DNA of 64,000 nt, taken from positions 122,353,874-122,417,873 of the forward strand of contig NC_066315.1 in the NCBI RefSeq assembly GCF_022539315.1, given 5' to 3'. Positions 50,391 to 62,348 of the stretch are shown here, in pieces. The position numbers and the translations under genes were made by a program. Below the pieces are notes generated by a model, which searched no databases, was not told the DNA's origin, and saw only the letters and a program-made list of their open reading frames with translations. The first letter of the stretch is position 1, and each line of letters starts with the position of its first letter. Source of the DNA: Serinus canaria (Eukaryota > Chordata > Aves > Passeriformes > Fringillidae).

Positions 50391-53300
50391 CCAAAAATTG
50401 GAAATCTCTCTCATAGAAAACCGTTAATCTGAGTGGCTTCCACATCACTGCCTATATACCATTGATTGGAAGGCTCATAGCTGTCTGGGGGTAATTCACA
50501 GAATTATCTTGCTATCAGAGCTTCAGTTAAAAATTTGCTAAACCTGTATTTTTGGTTTTTTTGTAAGGAAGACAGTGGATCACAGCCCTTTGGCCGAAAA
50601 CATTTGCAGGTTACTGATCATGGCTGTTCAACGTTTTGGGGTTTTTTTTCCCCTATGAAGTCATATACAGCCTGTTGTATGTAGTAGTGACTAAAGGAGA
50701 CAAAAATAGTCACTGCAGTGCTTATAGCAGGTTCTCTAAAGAAGAGAGTCTCACCTAATGAGACCTGTGTTGATCAATACCTTTAAATCACTGGCTGTGA
50801 ATGCTGGCACTACTGATAGAAGTGTCTGAGAGCATAAACTCAATTACAGCACGAATCCTGATTTAAAGGCAAGGTTAGGAGCTTCATGAGCAAAGCCCAC
50901 ACAAATTTCCCTCCCCCCTAATCCTCATCCCCTCTACTAAACATCCTGATCCTAAGCAGATATCAACTTCACATTTCTACAGCAATTCTTGTCTTTTCTG
51001 CACAGAATGTTTCCAAGCTGCCAGTCAGTTATGAATTCTCAATAGACTGGTCTTTTCCAGTAACCCAGCAGTTGAGGAAGGGCCGGTTTTTATTGCTGTG
51101 GGGTGATTTTTGTGTCACAGTCTTCATGACAAAAATTATTATTTCATCTCACCGTTCTTTCAGAAGTGCTTCTGAATTGCCATATAAAGACCCCAATAGA
51201 CAGTCTTTCTCCAAAGGCTGAAACCAGTCCTTTTGAGCAAAGACTGTATTTGTTCAGTGTAGTGTTCTGCCTGTGTTCCTTGGTTCAGAGCACCACAGCA
51301 TTCTAAGGTGCTGCATACCTGCCCTCATCCTCCCAGAACCTTAAAACATGGACCTCCTTTCAGCTCAGATGGGTGTGTGAATGCTCACCAGGGCTGCCAG
51401 GTGTGTGTCACATGAGGAGCTGAAATGCTCTCACCTGGCTTGAGGCCTTTATCTATCTCTGTGATTATAAGGTGCTTGCAGTGCATTTAGTTGTTCATAG
51501 AGAGTCTCAGAGTATCCTGAAAAGTAGTGCTTTGCTCCTTCCCTTCACAAGCCAAGAAGTTCATTCACAAACTGCAAGTAAAAAGTCACACAGCAGTGGA
51601 TGTCTTTTCTCACAAACACATTGCCTGCCATTAGTGTTCCTTAGGTTAGGCAGGGAACAGTGATGGTACATTCTAGGTCACCCTCTTCTGCTCCCTAACC
51701 TGGTGTCCCTATGTAGATATTTAAATGTTGTGATTAGTTTCTTCCATAGGGTGTTAATTTCAAAATATCAAAACATTCATTGCTATTTTTCAATTACTCC
51801 CAGAACCATCAGTGATATCTGCACCCAGTTTCATGGAACACTGGAAGCTAACACTAAATTTGGGAATTTAGATTAAGTGGTGGATGAAAGACCAAATTCT
51901 TATGGTTATGGGCATAATGAAATTTGCCTGGGCAAGGACATGGTAAGAGCTGTAACTATTTGGCTTTTAGTTTTGTAGATCTCTTTAGGAAAACTAACTG
52001 CAACTTAGATTACATAGAAGGAAAACCTATTAACTGTCTTGGTGATTGATCTCCTTGTATAGCTTGTGAGCTGAAGGAGATCTCACTTCATAGTGCTTTT
52101 TTATGCAGGTTTAAACAAGATAATTTTTTTCTGAAAAAAATCTCAGGTGGTGATTTTCTTTGTTCTGTTTTATTGTTTACCCAGTTGAATTGCCTATTAA
52201 TTTCTATTAAGATCTTAGTAGTACTAGGATGGCTATGTATATAATGTGCACCCTAAAAGTATGCTAATTGTCAGCTGTAAGTAACCTGTTCTGCTTTACT
52301 GTTTCAAGGAGCTGGTCACTTCAGAAATATCAGACAGAAAAAACTACATGAGAGATTTTCAAAGTGCAGATTAAAATACTGCCCAGCTTGGTATCTTGCC
52401 TTGTCATTAATATTTTCTTTAATTTGCTTTCAAGAGTTAATTCTGTTTTTCTGTTCATCTGTGTCTGTGCAAAAACACATTGTTACATAAGACAATAGAT
52501 ACAATCTCAGTGGAACAAAATCTGCTTTTGTTAAATTGTTCCTCTGTTTTTACTTTCAGCTTAGAAGACCATGCATAAGGTAGAAATCTAGGTACAGATT
52601 GCTGTGGAAGAGATCTGTATTGTCACTAGAAAGAGCCCTGTAGCCCTGTTTCTTAGGCTAGATTGGAACCAAAATTTGTTTTAAAAGCATAATTATACAT
52701 CTTCCCTAAATCAGACATGCTATTAAATGACAAATTCTCTTTTTTTTTCTTTTTTTTTTTTGTTCCCTTGTGAAAGCTGAATATAGATAATTACATTTAA
52801 ATAATGTGCTGATCGTGATACAACGTTTAGCAGCCAAAGCCTGGGAGAGTTTTATTTGAAAATCTTTTATTTGATGCTGCCATTAAGCATAGATGGAGAA
52901 AGAGCGGGAGCATGCATTGAAGGATTTTTCCTCTTAGCCTTACTCTGCAGGTTTGCCAAGAAAATGGCAGCTCTGGTGCTTGCCAGCAGCATGTGCCAAG
53001 TTCATAGACAAGCTGTAGGGATGTCAAGTGCCTGCTCTTGTTCTGTCTTCCTTTTGAAATAATAATGAAACCAATTAGCACAGGTACTTCAAATACGCTT
53101 GGGCTTCTTTTAGGTATCTAGTCCCTTAAACAGACTTAAATTCAACAACCCTAAGTACCTCTAGCCCATAAGCAGTAGAGACACTGATTTTTAATTCATG
53201 CTGGTATACCACATAATTTCTGTACTTTTCCTCCCAAACTCTTGAGAGCAGTGACACTGTATATTACTGGGTTTCACTGAATGATTATGGAACACAGTCA

Positions 53301-53530
53301 AATTTGGATTACATTTGTGAACTCATCAGTAACTTTTTAGTTGGGTTTTTTTTCAGTTACGGAGATTTGACTGTTATCTTCAGAGACTTTTGGGATAACA
53401 TTTTCTCTATATAGCATGGAAATGGAAAATTTAACATAAATTGGATTGTGGAGTTAAAGGAGTATTCCATTAAATTTCTGAAAACACAGATACTGATCCT
53501 TTCTGTACCTGTTAAATTATAATGTTCTCA

Positions 53531-54297
53531 TCATAGAATCATTAAGGTTGGAAAAAGCCTCTAAGATGATCGAATCCAACCATTAACCAAACATCACCAT
53601 CTTCACCACTAAAACATGGTCCTGAATGTCACATCTACACATCTTTTGAACTTTTCCAGAGATGGTGATTGACTGCTTCCCTGGACAGCCTTTTCCAATG
53701 CCTGACCACCCTTTCAGTGAAAAAACTATTCCTAATATCCAATCTAAACTGCCCCTGGTGCAAGTTGAGGCCATTTCCTCTCATGCTGTCACTTATTACT
53801 TGGGAGAAGAGACCGATCCCTGCCTGGCTACATCCTCCTTTTAGGCAGCGTAGAGTGATAAAATCTGCCCTGAGCCTCTTTTCTCCAGACTAAGCACCCC
53901 CAGCTCCCTCAGCCACTCCTCACAGGACTTGTGCTCCAGACTCAGCCCCAGATGTGTTGCCCTTCGCTGGACACTCTCCAGCACCTCAGTGACCTTGCTG
54001 TAAGGGGCCCAGAACTGAACACAGGATTCAGGGGCAGCCCTACCAGTGCCAAGTACAGGGGACAATCACTGCCCTGGTCCTGCTGGCCACAATGTTGCTG
54101 ATGCAGGCCAGGATGCCATTGGCCTTCTTGGCCACCTGGGCACTCTCTGGATCGTGTTCAACAGATATTGACCAGCATCTCCTGGTCCTTTTCCACTGAG
54201 CAACTTTCCAGCCACTTTTCCTCCAGCCTGTGGCATTGCATGGAGTTGTTCTCATTTAAATTAAGGACCCAGCACTTGGCCTTGTTGAACCTATCCT
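53531..54297 (-). mobile_element. CR1 LINE fragment with RT C-terminus
   Basis: The 3' end is at low coordinates (TCATAGAATCATTAAGGTTG). On the minus strand near 54065-53845 the frame reads [21 protein letters not shown] and then [20 protein letters not shown], matching the CR1 reverse-transcriptase C-terminal region. Near 54150-54060 QVAKKANGILACISNIVASR matches the preceding block, in another frame. The copy is 5'-truncated near 54297 and frameshifted. It is one of the less diverged CR1 copies in the window. Confidence 0.92.
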
Positions 54298-57200
54298 TGG
54301 CATCCTTCTTTTCTCCTTCTCCTTGGATACTTTACCCCTTATGTTCAATACAGAATATTCATTAACAATACAGGCATGTCTTGAAAGACTGGCTAAAATC
54401 CGAGGTAACAGCTCTACCATTCTAATCATCTGTAATTTCTTAAGTAAATAATTTTCAGCACAACTTTTTGTGAGGAAGGAGTTGGGAAGGGAAAGAAAAA
54501 AAAAAAGTCTAAGATACCTACATTTCTAGATGTTTATGAAATTGAGAATCTGAGGAATAAAAGAGACTGTATGAAAATCCCCTGGGCTGTGATGCAAACT
54601 CTAACCCATTATCAGGCATAGTGACTCTAGATGGGAGGAAAGGTAAAGCACAGCCGGGGGGGATTTCTGATGGGATAGTATCTTATCAGTTACCAAGGGA
54701 TCCAATCTTGCAACAGTAGGTTTCATTAATCCTTATTCTCTCAGAGCTTCTTTCTGCAGTTTGCTGGTTCAGTTGGCAGAAGCAGTGAGGTTTGCAGCCC
54801 TCTTGTTTCAGTTTAATTTCACATAGCAGGTTTTGCAACTCTTTGAAAAATATAAAGTTGTAGAACCAGTGGGACTGTGACCACAATCTTTAATGCAGGA
54901 GTACCTGTTAATGCAATTATTTAGAAAATTCAAATTATATTTCAGAGTTATTACCAAATTCCACTCCTTCCACAGAGATTGAAGGGGGAAAAAAGATTTT
55001 TTTGAAGTGAATGTTAATTCCTTAATGACTGGTTCAGTGAATAAGTACAAACTGCTGGGCACTGAGCCATTCATTGGAAGGGGAGCTCTTTGGTGATGTC
55101 AGTGTAGTTCCATATTTATGCAGTAATGTCTCAAGATAATGCCAATACAAAACAGAATGGTATTTGTTATTTAGGAAGAGACACAGACAGGAAAATTTGG
55201 AAGTGTCATAAATTAATGTTTGATAACATTATTTTTTGATCAGAATGTTGTTAGTAATCCCATATTGAGCGTAAGAAAATGAACATTTAAAAAGTTTTCT
55301 ACAAGCATATTTTCCCATGCCTTTATAGCTTGTTTTTTAGCTGAAACTAGATAAACTTGAGATTTCCCCTGGTGTTCTCCATTTTTATGGAATGTTTCAA
55401 GAGCACTATAATCTTACAGAAGCATATTCTGTGGAGTGCAGTTTGCACATCCAGGGAATTTCTCATGGAGTACAACCTAGATTATTTTGCAAGCCTTACA
55501 GCCCTGCAGCTTGTTCCACCTCAGTCACAGTCTTCTCTAGTTATTCTGGGCCTGATGCACTCATATACACCTTTCAAAGAAGAAAAGAAAACAACTCTGT
55601 GGTGTTCTTTTCTATGCTAAAAATAAATTAATGTCTTCACAGGGATGATAGCTATGGACTGGTCCTTCCCTAATATGAAATCCAAGCATGTAAGGCTACT
55701 GGTTGCTTTCATGGTTTGCACTTCATTTTCTACAAGTCAGTTGCAATAAAAAAGCATGCATTAATATAAGGGATTTCTGCTTAAAATCTTTTCATCTCTG
55801 ATTTTGGTGAATGCTATTCAGTGAATGGGCCAGATAAGTCTGCAAACTTGTGCTATTTTCTTATAAAAACTGTCCTCACTGTTTCCCTTCACCTTTGCAA
55901 GCTACATGCTGCATTACTACTACATGGTTGATATATTTGGCATTGCAGTGTCTGCACCTTGGGCAAAGAACAAATGGTAAACTTCCCACTTGCTTCAATA
56001 TACTTGCAGTGTTTCAATAAGAGGCCACTTCAAAGGAAGAAACGCATGTTCTCATGAAAGCTTTTGTTATTAAACAAAGGCATTGGGCTATTTTATATGT
56101 GTCAGGCAGGCTTTCAGTCAATGCTGACCTCTTTTCCCTCCCTAGGTGATGGTGTTAGGTTTTGTGGGTTGATTTTTTTTTTTTTTCTTTTGATTGTTGA
56201 TTTGTTGGAGTTTTTATTTCTGTGTTGGTTTGGTTTTTTAAAGCAGTTTCCTGTATCATAGTGGTTGATCTTAAGAGCTAAATTAGCCTGTCAGCCATTC
56301 AGTGTTTGGCATGGGACACCAAAGCTTGATAGCAATGAACTTCTTTTCAAGTCAGTCAGTCTTGCAATGATACTTGGTGTAGTTATATTTAGGCTAAATA
56401 AAATATGGTGTAGAACCCTTTTCTTGGCTTCTCACACACATCATATATACACCCTCATACAGCTGACTGAATTTGGGGAGGTGAGGAATGGGATGAAGAT
56501 AAGGAGTGAACAGGGTTTGTAAAGTTATTCAGAGGTGAGGGTGGAGAAGGATTGGCTGTTGTCTTTTTTGTATCTATTTTTAAAATAAAAAGTGTTTATC
56601 AAAAATGAGGGGTTTATTTGAAGAGAGAAAGCTAAACCTTTTGCTGCTGTTAATGTTTTTGATGACTTCAAGAGCTGCTTCAGTATCCAGCACCTGCAGT
56701 AGGAACTGATTAAAAAGATTTATCCATTCTATGCAAATGTGAAGTTTTGGCTACTTTAGTAATAACAGCTAAAGCCCCTTGCTGTAGGAAGCTGTGAGTT
56801 GCTGCCTGCATGGCCATGTCCTCTGTCTGCAGTGTGCAGAACCAGAGAAATTCTGCTTATAATGAAGGAGGCATACAACTGTGGGGAAGCTGCTTTGGTT
56901 TAGAGGTTCTGTAGTGTTTCTTTTCTTTAAAGTACTCCTCTAGCAGAAAGCTTCCCTGATTCCCCTGTGACATGGAAACATAAAACATGAGGAAAGCATG
57001 GTTGCCTAGCATTTTGCAGAAAACCTTAGACATGGACGCATGAAACTACAGTAAAAGCAATGTGATCAGTGAGAAAAAGTGCTCCTCCCCATACTCTTTA
57101 ACATTTTATAAATTAAGAAAATAAAATTCTGCTAGCTTAGATCTGCAGCAGAGAGGTAATTCTTTCTGTTACCAAGATTGAAATAGCATATTGTATTTCC

Positions 57201-57970
57201 TGTATCTTTGTCAGATTTTGAATTAGCCCACATCATCACATTCCATAATGACACAAGAAAAATTGTTTTCTAATGAAAAGAAGTTCTGAGATTATACCTA
57301 GCTTACAGAGCACTGCTTTCAAACCTCTGCATTCTAGTTTAGCTATTCTGCTTGCTCTGATAGCACATCTCCCCTCATTTCAGGAGCATTATGGTAATGT
57401 ATTTGCATCAGGGAAACTACCACACCAAAATAAATTAGTTGGACCTGAAGAGGTCTGTATGCAATGCCAAAACTAATACTAACAGGAAAGAAAATATACA
57501 AAACACAACAGTGTCTTGTGTATGAGCACAGGGTTCTGCACAAAAGCATTATCAATTTGTACTTTCTTACTCGTTACACTCTGCTTTTTGTAGAAAAGAA
57601 CTTTGTTCCACCCCCTGCCTACCTCCTACATCTCAGCTAATATTAAAAGCAGAGACAACTGTAAAGAAATTATGTTGCTGAGGTCATTGCTTTTATAAAG
57701 TACTCACTATCACTTTATGAAGCATGGAAAATGAAGTTGGCTAAAATACTGTTCAATACAGATGGCATAAAATACACACGGTGGTTTTGCTTTCTACTCT
57801 GTTTCTTGTCTAATTTCTCCAAATTTTGAGACTGGCTAACCAGTAAAAGAAGATGTGTCAATCTACCCTGTAATGGGAACTTCTAGTTCTATTCCTAATT
57901 CATGAAGTCAGCTGGTTTTCTGGTGGTCTAAGTGGTGGTTTTTGTTTTTCTTTTTTTTCCTCCCATGCAG

Positions 57971-57997
57971 GTACTGCTATGTGGATATTTGTTAGCA
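57971..57997 (+). other. PKIA 5' UTR part of first coding exon
   Basis: The acceptor CTTTTTTTTCCTCCCATGCAG ends at 57970, leaving 27 leader bases before the PKIA ATG. An upstream ATG in this leader opens a frame that overlaps the start codon (see uORF). Confidence 0.85.
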
Positions 57998-58005
57998 ATG
58001 ACTGA
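57979..58005 (+). promoter_or_regulatory. uORF overlapping the PKIA start codon
   Basis: The frame reads ATG TGG ATA TTT GTT AGC AAT GAC TGA (eight residues, MWIFVSND), with its stop at 58003-58005, five bases past the A of the PKIA AUG at 57998. The two ATGs have similar contexts (GCTATGT and GCAATGA, G at -3 in both). Ribosomes using the first ATG would bypass the main one unless they backtrack or leak. It is present in any mRNA spliced to this acceptor. Confidence 0.7.
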
Positions 58006-58148
58006 TGTGGAATCTACATATGCAGACTTTATTGCTTCAGGAAGAACAGGTAGAAGAAATGCATTACATGACATCCTTGTGTCCTCTCCGGGTGGGAACT
58101 CTAGTGAACTAGCCTTAAAGTTATCAGAGCTTGATATAAACAAAACAG
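57998..58148 (+). CDS. cAMP-dependent protein kinase inhibitor alpha, coding exon 1 of 2
   Basis: Encodes residues 1-50 and the first base of codon 51 of PKIA, a heat-stable inhibitor that binds the free PKA catalytic subunit as a pseudosubstrate and carries it out of the nucleus. The N-terminal helix [10 protein letters not shown] (7-16) supplies the high-affinity Phe11. The pseudosubstrate is [10 protein letters not shown], with Arg16, Arg19 and Arg20 and Ala22 in place of the phosphorylated Ser. The nuclear export signal [11 protein letters not shown] (37-47) keeps its Leu/Ile spacing. The ATG at 57998 is chosen because it starts [12 protein letters not shown], matching the family exactly. 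The donor ACAG|GTGAGT follows at 58149, splitting codon 51 (phase 1). Residue 23 is Leu, where mammalian PKIA has Ile. Reading through the donor gives a short spurious extension and should be ignored. Confidence 0.98.
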
Positions 58149-58600
58149 GTGAGTATGTTTTGGGATTTTATTATATTTATTTAAAACTAAAATGAGAACT
58201 AGTACACAAAGCATGGTTTATGTGCCCTCATTATTCCCTTGTTCCTCAGCAGAATAAATATTTTTTTTTCTAATCAACATGGGTTGCCTACAAAAAGAAT
58301 CACAGATTTCATAAATTAAAAGGGTGGTTATTTGCAAGTAGAACCCTGAATAAAGAAAAGGTGTTCTGCAGTGAGTGCCTAGTGGCAGGTCCAAATCAGG
58401 ATAAATTTTATGAAAATTAGAGTAAAAGGAAGACAATAAGGAAGTCTTTATTAAAGGCCAAGTCTGCATTAAATCCTTTAATGGATCTCTCTGATTTGAA
58501 GCCTGTAGGAGAAGCCGTGTGTCTGCCGAAAAGTTTTTTTGAATTTAACTTCTTTTCAGCTGCCAAAGGACAAAGCAATAGGAATGCATTGATGTTTGTT

Positions 58601-58648
58601 TTACCTGGATCTTTGTTTTTCCTGGATCTTTACCTGGATCTTTGTTTC
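58601..58648. repeat. Tandem triplication of a TACCTGGATCTTTG unit
   Basis: CCTGGATCTT occurs three times within 45 bases. The outer copies share TTACCTGGATCTTTGTTT and the middle copy is shortened. Slippage-type local duplication in intron 2. Confidence 0.9.
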
Positions 58649-61443
58649 TGAGTAAATTGTCTCTTTCTCTTTTTTGCTGATATTTGTCCTTCTTTAAGGT
58701 GATAAGCAGTAATACAGTCCTAAACCTTTAATATTACCAACATTTTTAAATGCTTCCACAAATTCAGCTGAGAGAGGAAGAGTGGACCTTACATGAAATA
58801 AAATAGTAATACGACTGGGTATTTATTTTTGTTTTATATGAGTAGCAGCCAATGAATGGATCTTAAAAAATATTAGAAAGCCCTTTTCAGATGTTAGGGA
58901 AGGCATAGTTTTATTTATTTTAATAACAGCAGAAGAAAATAAATGCAGCAAAGAAGAAACTGTTGATAAGCAGTTGCCCTATTTGTGCACATACTTTTCT
59001 CAGAGATAAAGACAAGAGTTCTGAGAGGGAGTCTCTTTGCAGGACAGTCACATGTGAGCAGCATGGTATTGAGGTGGCTGTAGTGTTGTTTTGAAGGAGG
59101 GCTTCTTTTTTTGGCTTCTGGACTAATGTACATCCTAAGTCATTCCTTTTGCCAGGAACTTAGAGGCTCTATATGCATGCAATTCTAGCTGGGCAGGGCC
59201 TTGAGGTTTTTTTTAAAAATGCTTTGTAAGTATGTGTGTAGGTGTGTAGTTTTATTTTAGTAGGGACAGGTGTAAAATGTTGGAAAAATAAAAAGTAGGT
59301 GCCATTTGAAAGGCATAATGCCAAGGTTCAGTCTCAGATTTACACTTATCAAAATCATCTTTGATCTTGTCCATTTAGAGTATAAAAACAATCCCTATTT
59401 TTAAGTTAAATAGTGGAGTCCCTATAAGCCAAAAATGCGTTTTCAGGAGTCTCTTTAGTTCTTGATGATCCCTTTTGACTTAATCAATAACAACATAATC
59501 AATGCAGAAAAACATACAGAGCTGTTCCTAAAATTATCTTAGATAGTATTAACACAGAAACATCTGCATACTTCTTCAGAAGGTTATTCAGTTTCCATTA
59601 GATAAAACAAAAACACATTTAAATTCTGCATTATTAGTACACCTAGGGGCCAAGTAAAAGCCTCAAAAAAAAAAAAAAAAGACTGGAAAAAGGCACTGTC
59701 TTACCTAGCATTCATGTGAGTATTAGTGCATTATCACATCATGTCATTCCAAATCAAGAAAGGCTAAAAAATGTTTTGCATGTAAAATCCCAGTTCAGAA
59801 TATATTAATGCTTGTAGGATGCATATGTGCATCACATCTGACAGGATTAAGAAGAAAACACATTTGGGGGCTATATCTTATTTCTTTCAAGGTGCATGTC
59901 AAACAATTTATGCTAAGTACAACTTAATTATATAAATATAGACTTCAAGTTTCAATTCTTTCCTTTTATTCCTATTACAGCTGCATGCATTTTTTTGCAG
60001 AACTGCAAATGTGTTTGCTTTCAACTTCATGAAGTAATGGCAGAGTAGGATAATGCAGATGTTAAAGAAAAAAAAGGTGGTTATAAAACATATGTAAATT
60101 AAACTATCCAAGCATATTTAGTACATTCACTTTGAAAAGCCTGCAGATACGTTTCCTGTAAAAAAAAAAAAAAAACCAGAATAGCTTTTAACAGCACTAG
60201 ACTTGTTCAAAGACAGTGTATTTTCTTGTTACTCAGTAGCTGATACATGAAGTGAGTGTTGGTTAATCCCCTCATCAATGAGCCAACGACAGATAATCAA
60301 GAGTTTACTGCATAATTATGTATAATAAGTATAATTACTGTATGATACTCTCCCTTCAAAACAACTGTCCCAGTTCTCTTTGTCCATAGCAAGCTAACAA
60401 CCTGTTATTATCTATGGAATGGAGGTATTTACCAAACACCAAAATACAGGTTCCAAGGACTGTGTCAATACGTTTTATCCAAATTAAGTGAAAGCCACAC
60501 TACTTACATCTGATAGATAGAAAACTGGAAAAAAAATCATAATATAGAAGCAAAAGGAAGATTTTTAGCAGGGAGATCAGCAGGTAGCTCTCCAGCTCAA
60601 CACTCTCAAGGTAACCAATGTAATCCAAGAAACTTGATCCTGCAGTTTGTTCACTACTAAATGAAGTAGTGAGCTAAAAGTACAATGAAGAATGAGGACA
60701 AGTCTCTGCAGATCTAATCTCTAAAACAAACTGCTTCTTTTCTAGGTGCTATAGAACACAGAAAAGGATATTTCCTTGTAAAAGTTGTAGTGGTCCAAGC
60801 ATCTGCAAATGATGGGGGTAATAGGGTGGTAAAGACCTACATAACCAGAATGAAGAACTGACTGTAGAAATTAGTGAGTGAAAGTAATTGATTTTAGTCC
60901 ATGGTAGAAATGTTTTGGGTGTAAACAGGGGGAATAGGGATAGACACTGTAGAGTTAGTAATGTTCCAGGAAAAAAATTGAGTTAAAAGCTGTGCATTAG
61001 CAGGACTGGTTACTCTGGCCAGCTGACCTATTTACACAACTGTATTGTGGCTCAGAGTATTGTATTATTTAGTTTAGTTTCTTTTTTTAATACTGCCTGA
61101 TGGTTTCAAAATGCTGTGTAAAAATTACAATCCATCAGGTTGAATATGATAATTCACAGTATCCTTTGAGGCATTTTCCTGCCTACTCAGTGCATGCACA
61201 AAACACAGCTGTCATGTCTAAGCTGTTTGCAGTGTTCTTTGCAAGGCAAAGAACTTTCTTCCCCTACCAGTGTGCCCTTTCTTCTACACAGACAAGAGAA
61301 GGCGTTTATGATGCTTATTTCTATAAACAGAAATAAATCTGCAGATGCACCATGTGATCTGAAATGAGGAAACAATAAATATCTGCACTGAGAACACTGC
61401 CTTCATTCTAAAGATCTGTAGATTAAAATTAAGAGGCACTGCT

Positions 61444-61480
61444 ACCTCGTTACTAAACCTCGTTATCTAAACCTCGTTAC
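61444..61480. repeat. Three-copy ACCTCGTTA tandem repeat
   Basis: ACCTCGTTAC/T-CTAA units start at 61444, 61457 and 61471 (13- and 14-base periods). The CpG in each copy is intact, which argues for a recent duplication. Confidence 0.9.
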
Positions 61481-62268
61481 AGCCTAGCCATGGAATTTTC
61501 TTCCCTTATCGAGCCATTTCCATGCAAACTGCTCAGAATCCTTGCAACATACAAGAGACAATGTATGTCTTAACATTATTGATTGTTTTGTATCTATAGC
61601 TGATCAGTCCAGTGTTCAGGGACTCGTGTCCCACTTGCACTCACCTTCTTGTTACCTGAACCTGTGAGGTCTTTAATTGCTATGTAAAATACAATACTTT
61701 GCATATAGATTGTAAAAGCATTTGACAATGCTTTTCTTGGCCTTCTTTAGACAGACTGTGAGTTGCCTGCTCACTGTGCCTCTGTAGGATGTGAGCTGTT
61801 GCTCAGGTCTTTCTGTAGTTTGCAGTTTGAGTTGGACTGAACACCATGGACACGATGCTGAAAACGGATGCACAGAACCAAAGCAGCTTTCACAAACTGT
61901 TGTTTTTATTGAAGTTACAGCTCTTTGTAGCAAACCCTGTTCAGATTGGTGCAATGAGGTTTTTTTCTCTTATACTGTTATAGCATCATAGTGAAGAAAT
62001 TTTCAGAAATACTCTGCTGTTTTTGTTAAATTCATTAATTTTTAGCTACATTTGGTATTTATTTAGTGATACTTGTGACTGCAGCTAGGAATTTGCATCT
62101 CAAGAGACGCTTCCTAAAACAAAGTATAGCTATCTTAGTAGTAAGGAGTTTCATATTTCGGTTTCAATTTCTTATTTCTTTTTACTTTGTTTTTTAAGCT
62201 AATGGATGAACAATCAGAGTTCTCTTTATTTTAGGGTGGATTACTCATCTTTTTTTCCTGTCTTATAG

Positions 62269-62348
62269 AAGGAGAAGGAGATGCACAGCGAAATCCAAGT
62301 GAGCAAACCGGGGAGGCCCAAGGGGAGGCAGCAAAGCAAGAAAGCTGA
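62269..62348 (+). CDS. cAMP-dependent protein kinase inhibitor alpha, coding exon 2 of 2
   Basis: The exon begins after the acceptor CTGTCTTATAG, completes codon 51 (Glu) and encodes residues 51-76 before TGA at 62346-62348. It reads EGEGDAQRNPSEQTG, EAQGEAAKQES: the acidic, Gln/Gly-rich disordered tail typical of PKIA. Joined to the first coding exon the protein is 76 residues, equal to mammalian PKIA, with no stop or frameshift. The tail has no known catalytic or binding motif and varies most between species. It also sets PKIA apart from the PKIB and PKIG paralogues, whose C-termini differ. Confidence 0.97.

Larger units (their letters stand above)
22349..57970 (+). other. PKIA intron 1 (about 35.6 kb)
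   Basis: It runs from the donor GTGAGC after exon 1 to the acceptor TTTTTTCCTCCCATGCAG before the first coding exon. It is AT-rich and gene-free. It contains CR1 copies, an LTR-like region, hairpins, motif-rich islands and two weak extra-exon candidates, listed separately. Open frames up to about 125 codons (for example 35810-36187, 48137-48499, 34664-35023) resemble nothing known and lack exon signals. If additional leader exons are real, this would be two or three introns. Confidence 0.7.
58149..62268 (+). other. PKIA intron 2 (about 4.1 kb)
   Basis: GTGAGT at the 5' end and TTTTTTTCCTGTCTTATAG at the 3' end, phase 1. The interior is AT-rich with poly(A) runs, a tandem triplication at 58601-58648 and a repeat at 61444-61480. 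No gene, RNA or recognisable transposon was seen in it. Confidence 0.93.

Noticed and set aside
57932..58195. 87-codon frame running through the first coding exon of PKIA
   Set aside because: It includes intron sequence on both sides. The acceptor at 57970 and donor at 58149 restrict coding to 57998-58148.
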